Below are positions 46,473 to 55,552 of a stretch of 64,000 bases of DNA, piece by piece (positions within the stretch are counted from its first letter, which is position 1; the number at the start of each line of letters is the position of its first letter). Both the position numbers and the translations under genes were made by a program. Source of the DNA: Blautia hansenii (GTDB taxonomy: Bacteria; Bacillota; Clostridia; Lachnospirales; Lachnospiraceae). Below the pieces are notes generated by a model, which was given only the letters and a program-made list of their open reading frames with translations, searched no databases and had not been told where the DNA came from. The stretch is from contig NZ_JAAITA010000006.1 of assembly GCF_013304445.1 (NCBI RefSeq), positions 62,001 to 126,000 on the forward strand, written 5' to 3'.

Positions 46473-46976
46473 ATGGGAGAACGTCTTACCAAAAGCGATG
46501 TGGAAAAAATTCAAAAAGAAATCGAATACAGAAAGCTGATTGTACGCAAGGAAGCCATTGAGGCTGTGAAAGAGGCAAGAGCCCAGGGGGATTTGAGCGA
46601 AAATTTTGAATATTATGCGGCAAAGAAGGACAAAAATAAAAATGAGAGCAGAATCCGCTATCTGGAACGCATGTTAAGACAGGCTGTCATTGTGTCAGAA
46701 GACTCCAAAGCAGATGAAGCCGGTATGAATAACGTAGTCGAGGTATATTTTGAAGAAGAGGACGAGACAGAGACCTACAAGCTGGTGACCTCTATCCGGG
46801 GAAATTCTCTGGAGAATAAAATCAGCATAGAGTCTCCGCTGGGAAAGGCTATTCTGGGACATAAAGAAGGCGATAGAATCTGGGTAAAAATCAGCGACTC
46901 CGCAGGCTATTACATTGTCATTCGTCATATCCGAAAAAATACAGATGACGCAGAAGACGCCATTAAAAGTTTCTGA
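46473..46976 (+). CDS. greA: Transcript cleavage factor GreA/GreB family
   Basis: A 167-residue elongation factor that rescues backtracked RNA polymerase. The N-terminal coiled coil carries the family tip motif ARAQGDLSENFEYYAAK, with the acidic residues (DLSEN) that stimulate cleavage. The C-terminal domain has SIESPLGKAILGHKEGD. ATG 46473 has GAGG 8 bases upstream; the open frame back to 46389 is leader. Transcribed as a single gene between two terminator or promoter regions. The length is slightly above the usual 158. Confidence 0.92.
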   Translation: MGERLTKSDVEKIQKEIEYRKLIVRKEAIEAVKEARAQGDLSENFEYYAAKKDKNKNESRIRYLERMLRQAVIVSEDSKADEAGMNNVVEVYFEEEDETETYKLVTSIRGNSLENKISIESPLGKAILGHKEGDRIWVKISDSAGYYIVIRHIRKNTDDAEDAIKSF

Positions 46977-46979
46977 TAT

Positions 46980-47033
46980 TTTACATAGATTTAACATAAA
47001 TCCTTAAAAGATTTTACATAGGCTGCTTATAAT
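46980..47033 (+). promoter_or_regulatory. Pho-box-like repeats and promoter of the phosphate transporter
   Basis: Four hexamers lie at exact 11-base steps: TTTACA at 46980, TTAACA at 46991, CCTTAA at 47002 and TTTACA at 47013. A TATAAT follows at 47028-47033. This is the layout of PhoP boxes (TTAACA-type repeats) in activated promoters of Firmicutes. No good -35 element is present, as expected for an activator-dependent promoter. Confidence 0.65.
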
Positions 47034-47074
47034 GAGAAAAACTAAAGAAATATACCGTACAGAAGGAGAAAATT

Positions 47075-48835
47075 ATGGATTTTTTTAGCATTTTAAGTAT
47101 GATAGGAGGTCTTGCCCTTTTCTTATATGGGATGCATGTTATGGGAGATGGTCTGGCAAAGGTTTCCGGTGGAAAGATGGAGAAGATTCTGGAAAGCCTT
47201 ACCTCCAATCCTTTAAAAGCAGTAGGGCTGGGTGCCCTGGTAACGGCAGTGATACAGTCTTCCTCTGCCACCACAGTTATGGTAGTGGGGTTTGTAAACT
47301 CCGGCATTATGAAACTTTCCCAGGCAGTAGGCGTCATTATGGGAGCCAATATCGGAACCACGGTGACTTCCTGGATTCTCAGCCTTTCCGGTATTGAGAG
47401 TGATAATTTTTTTGTTCAGTTGTTTAAGCCTGCATCTTTTTCGCCGGTTCTGGCCATGATAGGTGTAGCTTTCTTATTGTTTGCCAAAAGTGAGCGGAAG
47501 AAAGATTTGGGAACCATTTTTCTGGGATTTGCCGTGCTGATGTACGGTATGGACAGCATGAGCGCAGCAGTGAAACCTCTGGCAGACGTACCAGAATTCA
47601 CGGGAATTCTGACCGCATTCAGCAATCCTCTGCTGGGTATGCTGGCCGGCGCCCTTTTGACGGCTGTGATTCAAAGTTCTTCTGCGTCCGTGGGGATTCT
47701 GCAGGCCCTCTGTGTCACAGGGGCTGTCAGCTACGGAGCAGCCATTCCCATTATTTTGGGACAGAACATCGGTACCTGTGTGACGGCTTTGTTGTCTGCC
47801 ATTGGCGCAAAGAAAAACGCAAAGCGCGCCGCTATGGTACATCTGTATTTCAATATCATTGGCACAACGGTATTTCTGGTGATATTCTACGGTCTGAATC
47901 TGGTTTTTAAGTTCAGCTTTTTGGACCATGCAGCCAATGCAGCAGGCATTGCCGTTGCCCACAGTGCTTTTAATGTTTTTGCTACCGCTGTGCTTCTGCC
48001 ATTTTCCAAAGGTCTGGAAAAACTGGCCTGTCTTACCATCCGCGATGAAAAAGAAGAAACCGCACAGTCAGATGGTGCTCAGCTTTTAGACATTCGTTTT
48101 CTGGAGCAGCCAGCTTTTGCCATGGAACAGAGCCGCAACGTGGCAAAGCGTATGGCGGATACATCTAAGAATGCGCTTTTTACAGCCTTTTCCCTATTTA
48201 GGGAGTACAATCCCGAACAGGAAAAAGCAGTGACAGAAGAAGAAAAACGGGTGGATGCGTATGAGGATGCGCTGGGAAGTTATCTGGTGAAGCTGGGGCA
48301 GAAGGATTTGACGCAGCAGGACAGCAGAGATTTATCCATCATTCTGCACTGCATTGGAGATTTTGAGAGAATTTCTGACCATGCGGTAAATATTATGGAA
48401 TCCGCCAGAGAACTCCATGAAAAAGGAATACACTTTTCTAAGAAGGCTCTGGAAGAACTGAAAGTTATCAGCAGGGCAGTGGCAGATATTGTAAATACTT
48501 CCTACCAGGTTTTTGAAGAAAAAGACAGAGAGCTGGCAAAGCAGGTAGAGCCTCTGGAAGAAATCATAGATGAACTGAACATGGAACTGAAAAACCGCCA
48601 TGTGCGCAGACTGCGGGAAGGTACTTGTACCATTGAGCAGGGTTTTATACTGTCGGATGTGCTGACCAGCCTGGAGCGGATTGCAGACCATTGCTCCAAC
48701 ATTGCAGTGTGCGTTTCTCAGGTGGCAGAGGACAGCTTTGATACCCACAGTTACTTAAATGCCATGAAAAAAGAAGAAAATGAAGCCTTTCAGCGCAGAA
48801 TGGAAGAGACAAGGAAGCAGTATTCTCTGCCGTAA
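47075..48835 (+). CDS. Na+/phosphate cotransporter with PhoU-like C-terminus
   Basis: A 586-residue protein of the NptA/YjbB type. The membrane half (about 1-320) holds two inverted repeats, each with the QSSSAT/QSSSAS signature (near residues 67 and 200) and a GANIGTT or GQNIGTC partner. The C-terminal third is helical PhoU-like (SLFREYNPEQEKAV, CIGDFERISDHAVNI, LERIADHCSNIAVCV). It moves phosphate with Na+. The gene precedes phoP-phoR by 43 bases and has a Pho-box-like promoter. Confidence 0.92.
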   Translation: MDFFSILSMIGGLALFLYGMHVMGDGLAKVSGGKMEKILESLTSNPLKAVGLGALVTAVIQSSSATTVMVVGFVNSGIMKLSQAVGVIMGANIGTTVTSWILSLSGIESDNFFVQLFKPASFSPVLAMIGVAFLLFAKSERKKDLGTIFLGFAVLMYGMDSMSAAVKPLADVPEFTGILTAFSNPLLGMLAGALLTAVIQSSSASVGILQALCVTGAVSYGAAIPIILGQNIGTCVTALLSAIGAKKNAKRAAMVHLYFNIIGTTVFLVIFYGLNLVFKFSFLDHAANAAGIAVAHSAFNVFATAVLLPFSKGLEKLACLTIRDEKEETAQSDGAQLLDIRFLEQPAFAMEQSRNVAKRMADTSKNALFTAFSLFREYNPEQEKAVTEEEKRVDAYEDALGSYLVKLGQKDLTQQDSRDLSIILHCIGDFERISDHAVNIMESARELHEKGIHFSKKALEELKVISRAVADIVNTSYQVFEEKDRELAKQVEPLEEIIDELNMELKNRHVRRLREGTCTIEQGFILSDVLTSLERIADHCSNIAVCVSQVAEDSFDTHSYLNAMKKEENEAFQRRMEETRKQYSLP

Positions 48836-48878
48836 GGAGATGCAAACGGGGGATACCAAGAAGGAGTAGGATACAGAG

Positions 48879-49553
48879 ATGATTTATTGTGTGGAGGATG
48901 AACGGAATATCAGGGAACTGCTGGTATACACTCTTGGAACCACAGGATTTGAGGCCAGAGGTTTAAGCGATGGAAAAGAACTGAAGAAAGCGCTGAAAGA
49001 GGAAGTGCCGGAATTGATTCTGTTAGATATTATGCTGCCGGGAGAAGACGGCTACCGTATTCTGGAGAAGCTGAAGCAGAGCCCGGAGACCAGTGAAATT
49101 CCTATTATTATGGTAACGGCAAAAGAAGCGGAATACGACAAAGTACGTGGACTGGACGGCGGTGCAGACGATTATATTACAAAGCCTTTTGGTATGATGG
49201 AATTTATTGCAAGGGTGAAAGCGGTGCTGCGCAGAACCAAAAAACATTCTCAGAAACAGGAATATCGTTTTAAGGGGTTGAAGGTCCATGTGGAGCGCCA
49301 TCAGGTTTTTGATAATGAACGGGCAGTGGAACTGACTTTAAAGGAATTTGAACTGCTCCGTTACCTGATGGAGAACCAGGGGCTGGTAGTCAGCCGGGAC
49401 CAGATTCTGGAGCGTATCTGGGGATATGAATTTGCAGGTGAAACCAGAACCGTAGACGTACATATCCGGACATTGCGGCAGAAGCTGGGAGAATCCGGTT
49501 ATCTCATAGAAACTGTCCGGGGTGTGGGGTATCGCATAGGAGACAGGCAATGA
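48879..49553 (+). CDS. PhoP/PhoB-like response regulator
   Basis: A 224-residue OmpR-family regulator. The receiver shows CVEDERNIRELL, the phospho-acceptor in LILLDIMLPGEDG and ITKPFGMMEFIAR. The winged helix includes ELTLKEFELLRYL and VDVHIRTLRQKLG and ends TVRGVGYRIG. AAGGAG lies 12 bases before the ATG. It overlaps the kinase by 4 bases. Given the phosphate transporter and Pho box upstream, it is most likely the phosphate-starvation regulator. Confidence 0.9.
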   Translation: MIYCVEDERNIRELLVYTLGTTGFEARGLSDGKELKKALKEEVPELILLDIMLPGEDGYRILEKLKQSPETSEIPIIMVTAKEAEYDKVRGLDGGADDYITKPFGMMEFIARVKAVLRRTKKHSQKQEYRFKGLKVHVERHQVFDNERAVELTLKEFELLRYLMENQGLVVSRDQILERIWGYEFAGETRTVDVHIRTLRQKLGESGYLIETVRGVGYRIGDRQ

Positions 49554-50881
49554 AGCAGAGAATCATGAATAATATAGGGTTTCTGGTGGCTCTGAGCATG
49601 CTTCTGACTTTTACCGCAGCCAGTGTTATTATGTATGAAAAATACAACAGTTATATGAGGCAGGATGTAAAAAATGAGGTAGAGTATATCCGATATGCCA
49701 TAGAGAAGATAGGAGAGGAGTATCTCACGGAAGAGACCGGAAATCTGACAACCAGTCGGATTACCCTCACGGCGCCGGACGGAACCGTTCTGTATGATTC
49801 TGAGCAGTACGCTGACCAGGAGGAAAATCGTACCGGCAGTCCCGGATTTGAAAAGGTACAGGAAGATGGAACCGGAGAAGTCATGCGCTATTCAGAGTCC
49901 CTTTCCCAGCAGACCTACTACTATGCCGTTAAGCTGAACAGCGGGAATATTCTGGGGGTGGCGAAGACTACAGAAAGCGTTTTTCATACCATGTTTTCCA
50001 GCTTTGCCCTGATGGGAATTCTTTTGCTGGCAATTTTGGCGCTTGGCTTCTGTCTTATGGAGAGGCAGACCAAGAAACTCATAGAGCCTATCAATCAGTT
50101 GGATTTGGAACATCCTCTGGAACATGTGGAATACGAAGAACTGCGTCCTCTTTTAAACCGTGTGGACCAGCAGAACCGGCAGATTGCCCAGCAGGTGGAA
50201 GAACTGCGGCAGGCGGAAACCGTACGCCGGGAATTTTCTGCAAATGTGTCCCATGAACTGAAAACCCCTCTGATGTCCATTTCAGGATATGCGGAACTGA
50301 TGAAAAATGAGATGGTGCGTCCCCAGGATGTGCCGGAATTTGCAGGCAGGATTTATGACGAGGCCAGCCGCCTGACCAGTCTGGTACAGGATATTATTGA
50401 GATTTCCAAGCTGGATGAAAAGAGCGGGGAAATGCCCTTTGAAACCGTGGATTTGTATGAAGTGGTGCAGGATATCTGTCAGAACCTCATGTTGCCGTCT
50501 AAGCGGAAACAGGTCACCATTTTTACAGAGGGAAAGAGTGCAGAGATATATGGAGTACGCCACATTTTATACGAGATGTTGTATAATCTTGTGGATAACG
50601 CCATTAAATATAACAAAGAAGGTGGATATGTAAAGGTTCTTCTGGCAAAAGAGAAGGAACATGTGATTTTCACGGTAGAAGACAATGGAATCGGAATTGC
50701 CAAAGAAGAGCAGGAGCGTATTTTTGAACGGTTTTACAGGGTGGATAAAAGCCATTCCCGCCAGACCGGAGGCACCGGGCTGGGACTTGCCATTGTAAAG
50801 CACGGTGCAATGCTCCATCACGCGGAAATTCTTCTGAGCAGCGAGCCGGGAAAAGGAACGAAAATCCAGGTACAGTTTTAA
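49550..50881 (+). CDS. PhoR-like sensor histidine kinase
   Basis: A 443-residue membrane kinase. One helix at about residues 8-26 and another near 146-168 bracket an extracellular sensor domain. HisKA has FSANVSHELKTPLMSISGY with His235. The ATPase boxes are NLVDNAIKYNKEG, GIGIAKEEQERIFERFYRVD and GTGLGLAIVKH. It forms the pair of the preceding regulator. A strong bidirectional terminator follows. Confidence 0.9.
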   Translation: MKQRIMNNIGFLVALSMLLTFTAASVIMYEKYNSYMRQDVKNEVEYIRYAIEKIGEEYLTEETGNLTTSRITLTAPDGTVLYDSEQYADQEENRTGSPGFEKVQEDGTGEVMRYSESLSQQTYYYAVKLNSGNILGVAKTTESVFHTMFSSFALMGILLLAILALGFCLMERQTKKLIEPINQLDLEHPLEHVEYEELRPLLNRVDQQNRQIAQQVEELRQAETVRREFSANVSHELKTPLMSISGYAELMKNEMVRPQDVPEFAGRIYDEASRLTSLVQDIIEISKLDEKSGEMPFETVDLYEVVQDICQNLMLPSKRKQVTIFTEGKSAEIYGVRHILYEMLYNLVDNAIKYNKEGGYVKVLLAKEKEHVIFTVEDNGIGIAKEEQERIFERFYRVDKSHSRQTGGTGLGLAIVKHGAMLHHAEILLSSEPGKGTKIQVQF

Positions 50882-50904
50882 GAAAATACAGAAAAACAGC
50901 AAAC

Positions 50905-50950
50905 AAAAAAGGCTATCGTTTTACATGCACTTCAAGCGATAGCCTTTTTT
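50905..50950. terminator. Bidirectional terminator between phoR-like and trkH
   Basis: A perfect 14-base stem (50905-50918 with 50937-50950) with A-run and T-run in the arms, between two convergent operons. Confidence 0.92.
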
Positions 50951-50961
50951 GCTGCAAAATT

Positions 50962-52404
50962 TTAATACCGTTTCCAGGTATCTCTTACAAATAACAAAAG
51001 CATGGGGAACAATTCCAGACGTCCCGCAAGCATATCAAAGGTCAGCACCAGCTTGGCGCCGTTAGAAAACAGACCGAAGTTCTGGGTCGGTCCCACCAGT
51101 TCCAGTCCGGGGCCGATATTATTCAGTGCAGAGGCCACGGCTGTGAAGTTGGTAATCATATCGAAATTATCGAATCCCACCAAAAGTACAGAAAAAGAAA
51201 ATACCAGTACATAGGCAATGAGGAATACATTGGTAGCACGTACAACTTCATGTTCCAGGGTATGACCGTCCATTTTCAGTTTCCGCACACTGCGGGGATG
51301 AAGCAGGGTGTGCAGTTCCTTTTTGATGGTTTTAATCAAAATCACGAAACGGGACACCTTAATACCGCCTCCGGTGCTTCCCGCACAGGCGCCTACAAAC
51401 ATTAGCAGTACCAGAATGGTTCTGGACGCTTCCGGCCAGTTGTTAAAGTCCGTAGTGGCATATCCGGTGGTGGTAATAATGGAACCTACCTGGAAAGCCG
51501 CATGGCGCAGAGCGTCTCCGAAGGTGTCATAGATATTCCGAATATTAAAGGTAATAAAGGCTGTAGTTACCAGAATAATACCGAGATAACACCGGACTTC
51601 TTCCATCTTAAAGGACTGACGGAATTTTCTGCACAAAATTAGGAAGTAGGCGTTAAAGTTAATTCCAAATAAAATCATGAAAACTGTGACTACCACTTGC
51701 AGGTAAGGGGAGTAGCCGGCAATGCTGTCATTTTTAATACCGAAGCCGCCCGTACCGGCTGTGCCAAAGGTGATTGTCAGCGTATCAAACAAAGGCATGC
51801 CGCCCAGAAGCAGAAAAAGAATCTCCAGGATAGTCATAAAAATGTAAATAAAGTAAAGGACTTTTGCGGTGGACTGTACCGTGGGCATGAGTTTGCCTAC
51901 AGAAGGCCCGGGGCTTTCTGCTTTCATCAGGTTCATATGGGAACCGCTGCCATGGGTGTGCATGAAAGAAAGCAGGAACACCAATACCCCCATACCGCCA
52001 ATCCAGTGGGTAAAACTTCTCCACATCAGCATACACTTCGGCACAATTTCCACGTCTGTGAGAATACTGGCTCCGGTGGTGGTAAAGCCGGATACTGTCT
52101 CAAAAAGAGCGTCCACCGGGTTTGTCATAACGCCTCCTATGAGAAAAGGAATTCCGCCCATAAGGCTCATGACAATCCAGCTCAGGGCAACGGTTACAAA
52201 TCCCTCTTTTACATAAAAAACAGAGTTTTTTGGACTTTTTCTGGTAAGCACAGCGCCAATGAGCACGCACAAGAGGGCTGTAAAGAAGAAGGCCCAGCCG
52301 CTTTCTTCCTGGTAAATAATGGCAGTGACACAGGGCAGCATCATAAAAGCTGCCTCAAAGTACAGGACTTTGCCAATAATAAATTTAACAATTGCGTAAT
52401 TCAT
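50962..52404 (-). CDS. trkH: Trk potassium uptake protein, membrane subunit
   Basis: A 480-residue TrkH with the four pore repeats, visible in SGFTTTGASIL, TAGTGGFGIKNDS, TTTGYATTDF and NNIGPGLELVG. It is the classical TrkH branch (longer N-terminus than the KtrB-type protein at 40007). It lies 11 bases after trkA on the minus strand, so the channel and its gating subunit are made together. The protein ends with a cytoplasmic VRDTWKRY. Confidence 0.94.
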   Translation of the reverse strand: MNYAIVKFIIGKVLYFEAAFMMLPCVTAIIYQEESGWAFFFTALLCVLIGAVLTRKSPKNSVFYVKEGFVTVALSWIVMSLMGGIPFLIGGVMTNPVDALFETVSGFTTTGASILTDVEIVPKCMLMWRSFTHWIGGMGVLVFLLSFMHTHGSGSHMNLMKAESPGPSVGKLMPTVQSTAKVLYFIYIFMTILEILFLLLGGMPLFDTLTITFGTAGTGGFGIKNDSIAGYSPYLQVVVTVFMILFGINFNAYFLILCRKFRQSFKMEEVRCYLGIILVTTAFITFNIRNIYDTFGDALRHAAFQVGSIITTTGYATTDFNNWPEASRTILVLLMFVGACAGSTGGGIKVSRFVILIKTIKKELHTLLHPRSVRKLKMDGHTLEHEVVRATNVFLIAYVLVFSFSVLLVGFDNFDMITNFTAVASALNNIGPGLELVGPTQNFGLFSNGAKLVLTFDMLAGRLELFPMLLLFVRDTWKRY

Positions 52405-52415
52405 TCCTCTGCCCT

Positions 52416-53777
52416 CTACTTTTTCAAAATATCTTTCAAATCGTTTAAGCCTTCTATCGTGGTTACCACAATGACGGTATCGCCCACCTGGATTTTATCC
52501 TGTCCTTTGGGAATCAGGATGTTGCCGTTGTGGTTGATACAGGCAATGAGAAGGTTGTCTTTGAGGTTCAGCTGGCTTAAGGGGACATCCGTAATACTGG
52601 AGGACTCTTTTACTGCAAACTCCAGAGCTTCCGCATGTCCGTCCAGAATGTGGTACAGCGTTTCTACGTTGTTGCTGCTGATGGAATTTTCCATAGCCCG
52701 GACATAGCGCAGAATATAGTCTGCTGTAATATTTTTGGGATAAATCACACTTCCCAGATCCAGTTCCTCCACAATATCGTCAAAGGCAATGCGGGTGACC
52801 TTGGTAATCAGCTTGGCATTGGAGTTTTTCTTGGCAAACAGAGACAGCAGAATGTTTTCCTCATCCATATTGGTAAGGGTCACAAAGGCCTCTGTCTGGG
52901 CCAATCCCTCCTCAAGCAGCAGCTTTTTATCTGTACCGTCACCGCAGATGATGGTAGTTTCCGGCAGAAGCTGGCTTAATTCCTCGCAGCGGGCAATTTT
53001 GGATTCTACAATCCGTACATCGACTTTTAATTCCGACAGCAGAGTAGCGAGATAATAGCCAAGAGTACCGCCGCCTACAATCAGAGCGTTTTTTACCTGC
53101 TGGGTATGCACGCCGATTTTTTTGAAAAAGGCAGCCGAATTTTTTACAGAGGCCACAATAGAAATGCGGTCGCCGTTTTGCAGTACAAAGTTACCGGAAG
53201 GAATAAACACTTCATTCCCTCTTTCTACACCGCAGACCAGAATATTGCACCGGAGTTTGTCTACCATTTGCATAATAGACAAGCCGTCCAGACGAAATTC
53301 GGGCAGCAGCTTAAATTTCAAAAGCTCCACTCTTCCTTTGGCAAAGGTGTCCAGCTTAATAGCAGAAGGAAAGCGCAGAAGACGGAACATTTCCATGGCT
53401 GCGGAATATTCCGGATTGATAATCATGGAAATTCCAAGGCTTTTTCTGATAAAGTTCCTTTCTTTATTGTAAATCGGATTACGCACACGGGCAATGGTGT
53501 GGCATTTGCTCACCTTTTTGGCAATGACACAGCACAACAGGTTTAATTCATCCGAGCCGGTAACGGCAATCAGCATGTCCGCCTCCTCAATGCCGGCTTC
53601 TGACAAAACGTTGACACTGGAGCCGTTTCCAGCCAGTCCCATGACGTCAATGGTTTCGGAAAGCTGCTGGATTTTCAGCGGATTTGTGTCAACCACGACC
53701 AGGTCGTGTTGTTCGTAACTGAGCTGTGCTGCAAGGGTACATCCTATCTTGCCGCAGCCCACAATTATAATCTTCAT
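52416..53777 (-). CDS. trkA: Trk potassium uptake regulatory subunit
   Basis: A 453-residue cytosolic gating subunit with two RCK units. The first NAD-binding site is KIIIVGCGKIGCTLAAQL at the N-terminus and the second NALIVGGGTLGYYLATLL near residue 230; each is followed by a TrkA_C domain. The start at 53777 has GGAGG 5 bases upstream; the open frame to 53795 includes that site. It binds nucleotides (and in some species c-di-AMP at TrkA_C) to control TrkH. Confidence 0.95.
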   Translation of the reverse strand: MKIIIVGCGKIGCTLAAQLSYEQHDLVVVDTNPLKIQQLSETIDVMGLAGNGSSVNVLSEAGIEEADMLIAVTGSDELNLLCCVIAKKVSKCHTIARVRNPIYNKERNFIRKSLGISMIINPEYSAAMEMFRLLRFPSAIKLDTFAKGRVELLKFKLLPEFRLDGLSIMQMVDKLRCNILVCGVERGNEVFIPSGNFVLQNGDRISIVASVKNSAAFFKKIGVHTQQVKNALIVGGGTLGYYLATLLSELKVDVRIVESKIARCEELSQLLPETTIICGDGTDKKLLLEEGLAQTEAFVTLTNMDEENILLSLFAKKNSNAKLITKVTRIAFDDIVEELDLGSVIYPKNITADYILRYVRAMENSISSNNVETLYHILDGHAEALEFAVKESSSITDVPLSQLNLKDNLLIACINHNGNILIPKGQDKIQVGDTVIVVTTIEGLNDLKDILKK

Positions 53778-53851
53778 AAGAACCTCCATAAGCATTAAAA
53801 ATGTGTAAATATAATAAGAAAAAGATAAAGATTATATAAAGTTCAAGGCTA

Positions 53852-53879
53852 ATTATAACACTCCCTGTTTTATTTGCAA
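53852..53879 (-). promoter_or_regulatory. Promoter of trkA-trkH
   Basis: On the minus strand TTGCAA (53874-53879) and TATAAT (53852-53857) with a 16-base spacer, about 75 bases before the trkA start. Confidence 0.6.
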
Positions 53880-53914
53880 TGAAAGAATCTGTTTTTCATT
53901 CTTTTCATTAAAAA

Positions 53915-53943
53915 TTGACAAGAAGAAGAGATTTTGGTATATC
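53915..53943 (+). promoter_or_regulatory. Promoter of the small Cys-rich protein gene
   Basis: TTGACA at 53915-53920 and TATATC at 53938-53943 with a 17-base spacer. It shows that the upstream part of the long open frame is not translated. Confidence 0.7.
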
Positions 53944-53980
53944 TAAAACATACAGAATGAAGGAAAAGGACGGGATGAAT

Positions 53981-54175
53981 ATGAGTAAGAAAAAACAGGG
54001 GACAACCAGCTGTGAATACTGCAGCAATTACATATATGATGAGGAATTTGGCTATTATATCTGTGATGTAAATCTGGATGAAGACGAAATGAGCCGTTTC
54101 CTTTCCGACAGTTTCTACCACTGTCCCTATTTTCAGATGAACGATGAGTATAAAATTGTGAGAAAGCAGATGTAG
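53981..54175 (+). CDS. Small Cys-rich protein (DUF6472 type)
   Basis: A 64-residue acidic protein with four cysteines arranged CEYC near the start, CDV in the middle and HCPYF near the end, suggesting a small zinc-binding domain. It matches the conserved short Clostridia proteins annotated as DUF6472. ATG 53981 (or 53975) follows AAAGGACGGG; upstream ATGs are too close to the promoter at 53915-53943. Function unknown. The proA promoter begins right at its stop codon. Confidence 0.7.
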   Translation: MSKKKQGTTSCEYCSNYIYDEEFGYYICDVNLDEDEMSRFLSDSFYHCPYFQMNDEYKIVRKQM

Positions 54176-54176
54176 A

Positions 54177-54205
54177 TTGCATAATGGAAACTTTCCATAT
54201 ATAAT
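54177..54205 (+). promoter_or_regulatory. proA promoter with a palindrome in the spacer
   Basis: TTGCAT at 54177-54182 and TATAAT at 54200-54205, 17-base spacer. The spacer contains the 15-base palindrome ATGGAAACTTTCCAT at 54184-54198, placed where a repressor would block RNA polymerase. Confidence 0.65.
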
Positions 54206-54259
54206 AAGTACATCTATTTATCAAGTTAAAGAGAAAAAGTAAAGAAGGGCGGTAAAACC

Positions 54260-55546
54260 ATGGATATCAGAAGTGAAGTGAAAAAAATGAAAGAGGACAG
54301 CCCAAAGATGGCAGCGCTTTCTTTGGAGACCAGAAATCAGGCGCTGTTGGCAGTGGCAGAGGCGCTGCAGCAGCAGAAAGAAAAAATCTTTGAAGCCAAT
54401 CAGAAAGACCTGGAAGCGGCAGCAGAGTCCGGCCTGCCCCAGTCTGTACAGAAACGGCTGAAATTTGATGCGCATAAACTGGCTGATGTTATCAGCGGAA
54501 TCAAAGAACTGGTAAAACTTCCGGATCCTTTATCCCAGGTGCAGCTTTCCAGACAATTAGACGACCATCTGAACTTGTACCGGGTGACCTGCCCCATTGG
54601 AGTGATTGGCATTATTTTTGAGGCAAGACCGGATGCTCTGGTGCAGATCTCCTCTCTTTGTATCAAGAGCGGCAATTGCGCAGTTTTAAAAGGAGGTCGT
54701 GAGACCGCAGCCACCAATAAAGTTCTTTTTGGAATCATTTATCAGACAGTTACAGACTGCGGCCTGCCATCTGGCTGCCTTTTGCAGGCAGAGCAGCACA
54801 ATGAAATTGATGAACTGCTTTCCTGCCATGACTGTGTGGATTTGCTGATTCCCAGAGGTTCCAACCAGTTTGTACAGTATATTATGAACCACACCAAGAT
54901 TCCCGTTATGGGACATGCAGACGGCGTGTGTCATACTTATGTAGATGAGGACTATGATATGGAAAAAGCGCTGCCGGTTCTCGTAGACGCCAAGACCCAG
55001 TACACAGCGGCCTGCAATGCTACGGAAACCCTGCTGGTACACCGGAGGATTGCAGAAGAATTTCTTCCCAAAGCAGAAGCGGCTTTAAGAGCGGCGGGAG
55101 TGAGCCTGCGGGGAACTTTGGAAGCAAGTCAGTATATAGACTGCGAAATCATGGAGGAAGCAGAATTTCACACGGAATATCTGGACATGGTACTGTCTGT
55201 AAAACTGGTAGACAGCCTGGAGGAAGCCGTTCGCCATATCAATACTTACGGCTCCCATCACACAGACTGTATTCTTACGGAAAATCCGGAGCACGCAGAA
55301 ACGTTTATGCAGCTTGTGGATTCCGCAGGCGTGTATCAGAACTGTTCCACCAGATTTGCCGACGGTTTCCGTTATGGCTTTGGAGCAGAGGTGGGGATCA
55401 GTACCGGAAAAATTCATGCCAGAGGCCCGGTGGGGCTGGAAGGCCTGGTTACTTATAAATACAAGCTGTATGGACAGGGACAGATTGTGGCGGACTATGC
55501 AGAGGGCAGAAAGTCCTTTCACTTTCAGGAACTGGATAGAGGATAA
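54260..55546 (+). CDS. proA: Gamma-glutamyl phosphate reductase
   Basis: A 428-residue NADPH-dependent reductase of proline synthesis, turning glutamyl-5-phosphate into the semialdehyde. Family stretches are CPIGVIGIIFEARPDALVQI near residue 115, KSGNCAVLKGG, VDLLIPRGSNQFVQYI, and the catalytic Cys in YTAACNATETLLVH near 255. GGGCGG precedes the ATG. The proB kinase gene is not adjacent, which is unusual because proB-proA are often paired. Confidence 0.96.
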   Translation: MDIRSEVKKMKEDSPKMAALSLETRNQALLAVAEALQQQKEKIFEANQKDLEAAAESGLPQSVQKRLKFDAHKLADVISGIKELVKLPDPLSQVQLSRQLDDHLNLYRVTCPIGVIGIIFEARPDALVQISSLCIKSGNCAVLKGGRETAATNKVLFGIIYQTVTDCGLPSGCLLQAEQHNEIDELLSCHDCVDLLIPRGSNQFVQYIMNHTKIPVMGHADGVCHTYVDEDYDMEKALPVLVDAKTQYTAACNATETLLVHRRIAEEFLPKAEAALRAAGVSLRGTLEASQYIDCEIMEEAEFHTEYLDMVLSVKLVDSLEEAVRHINTYGSHHTDCILTENPEHAETFMQLVDSAGVYQNCSTRFADGFRYGFGAEVGISTGKIHARGPVGLEGLVTYKYKLYGQGQIVADYAEGRKSFHFQELDRG

Positions 55547-55552
55547 GAACAG

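Noticed and set aside
51697-52707. A 336-codon open frame antisense to trkH and trkA
   Set aside because: It is a shadow of two well-recognised genes; it crosses their boundary and has no recognisable domain.
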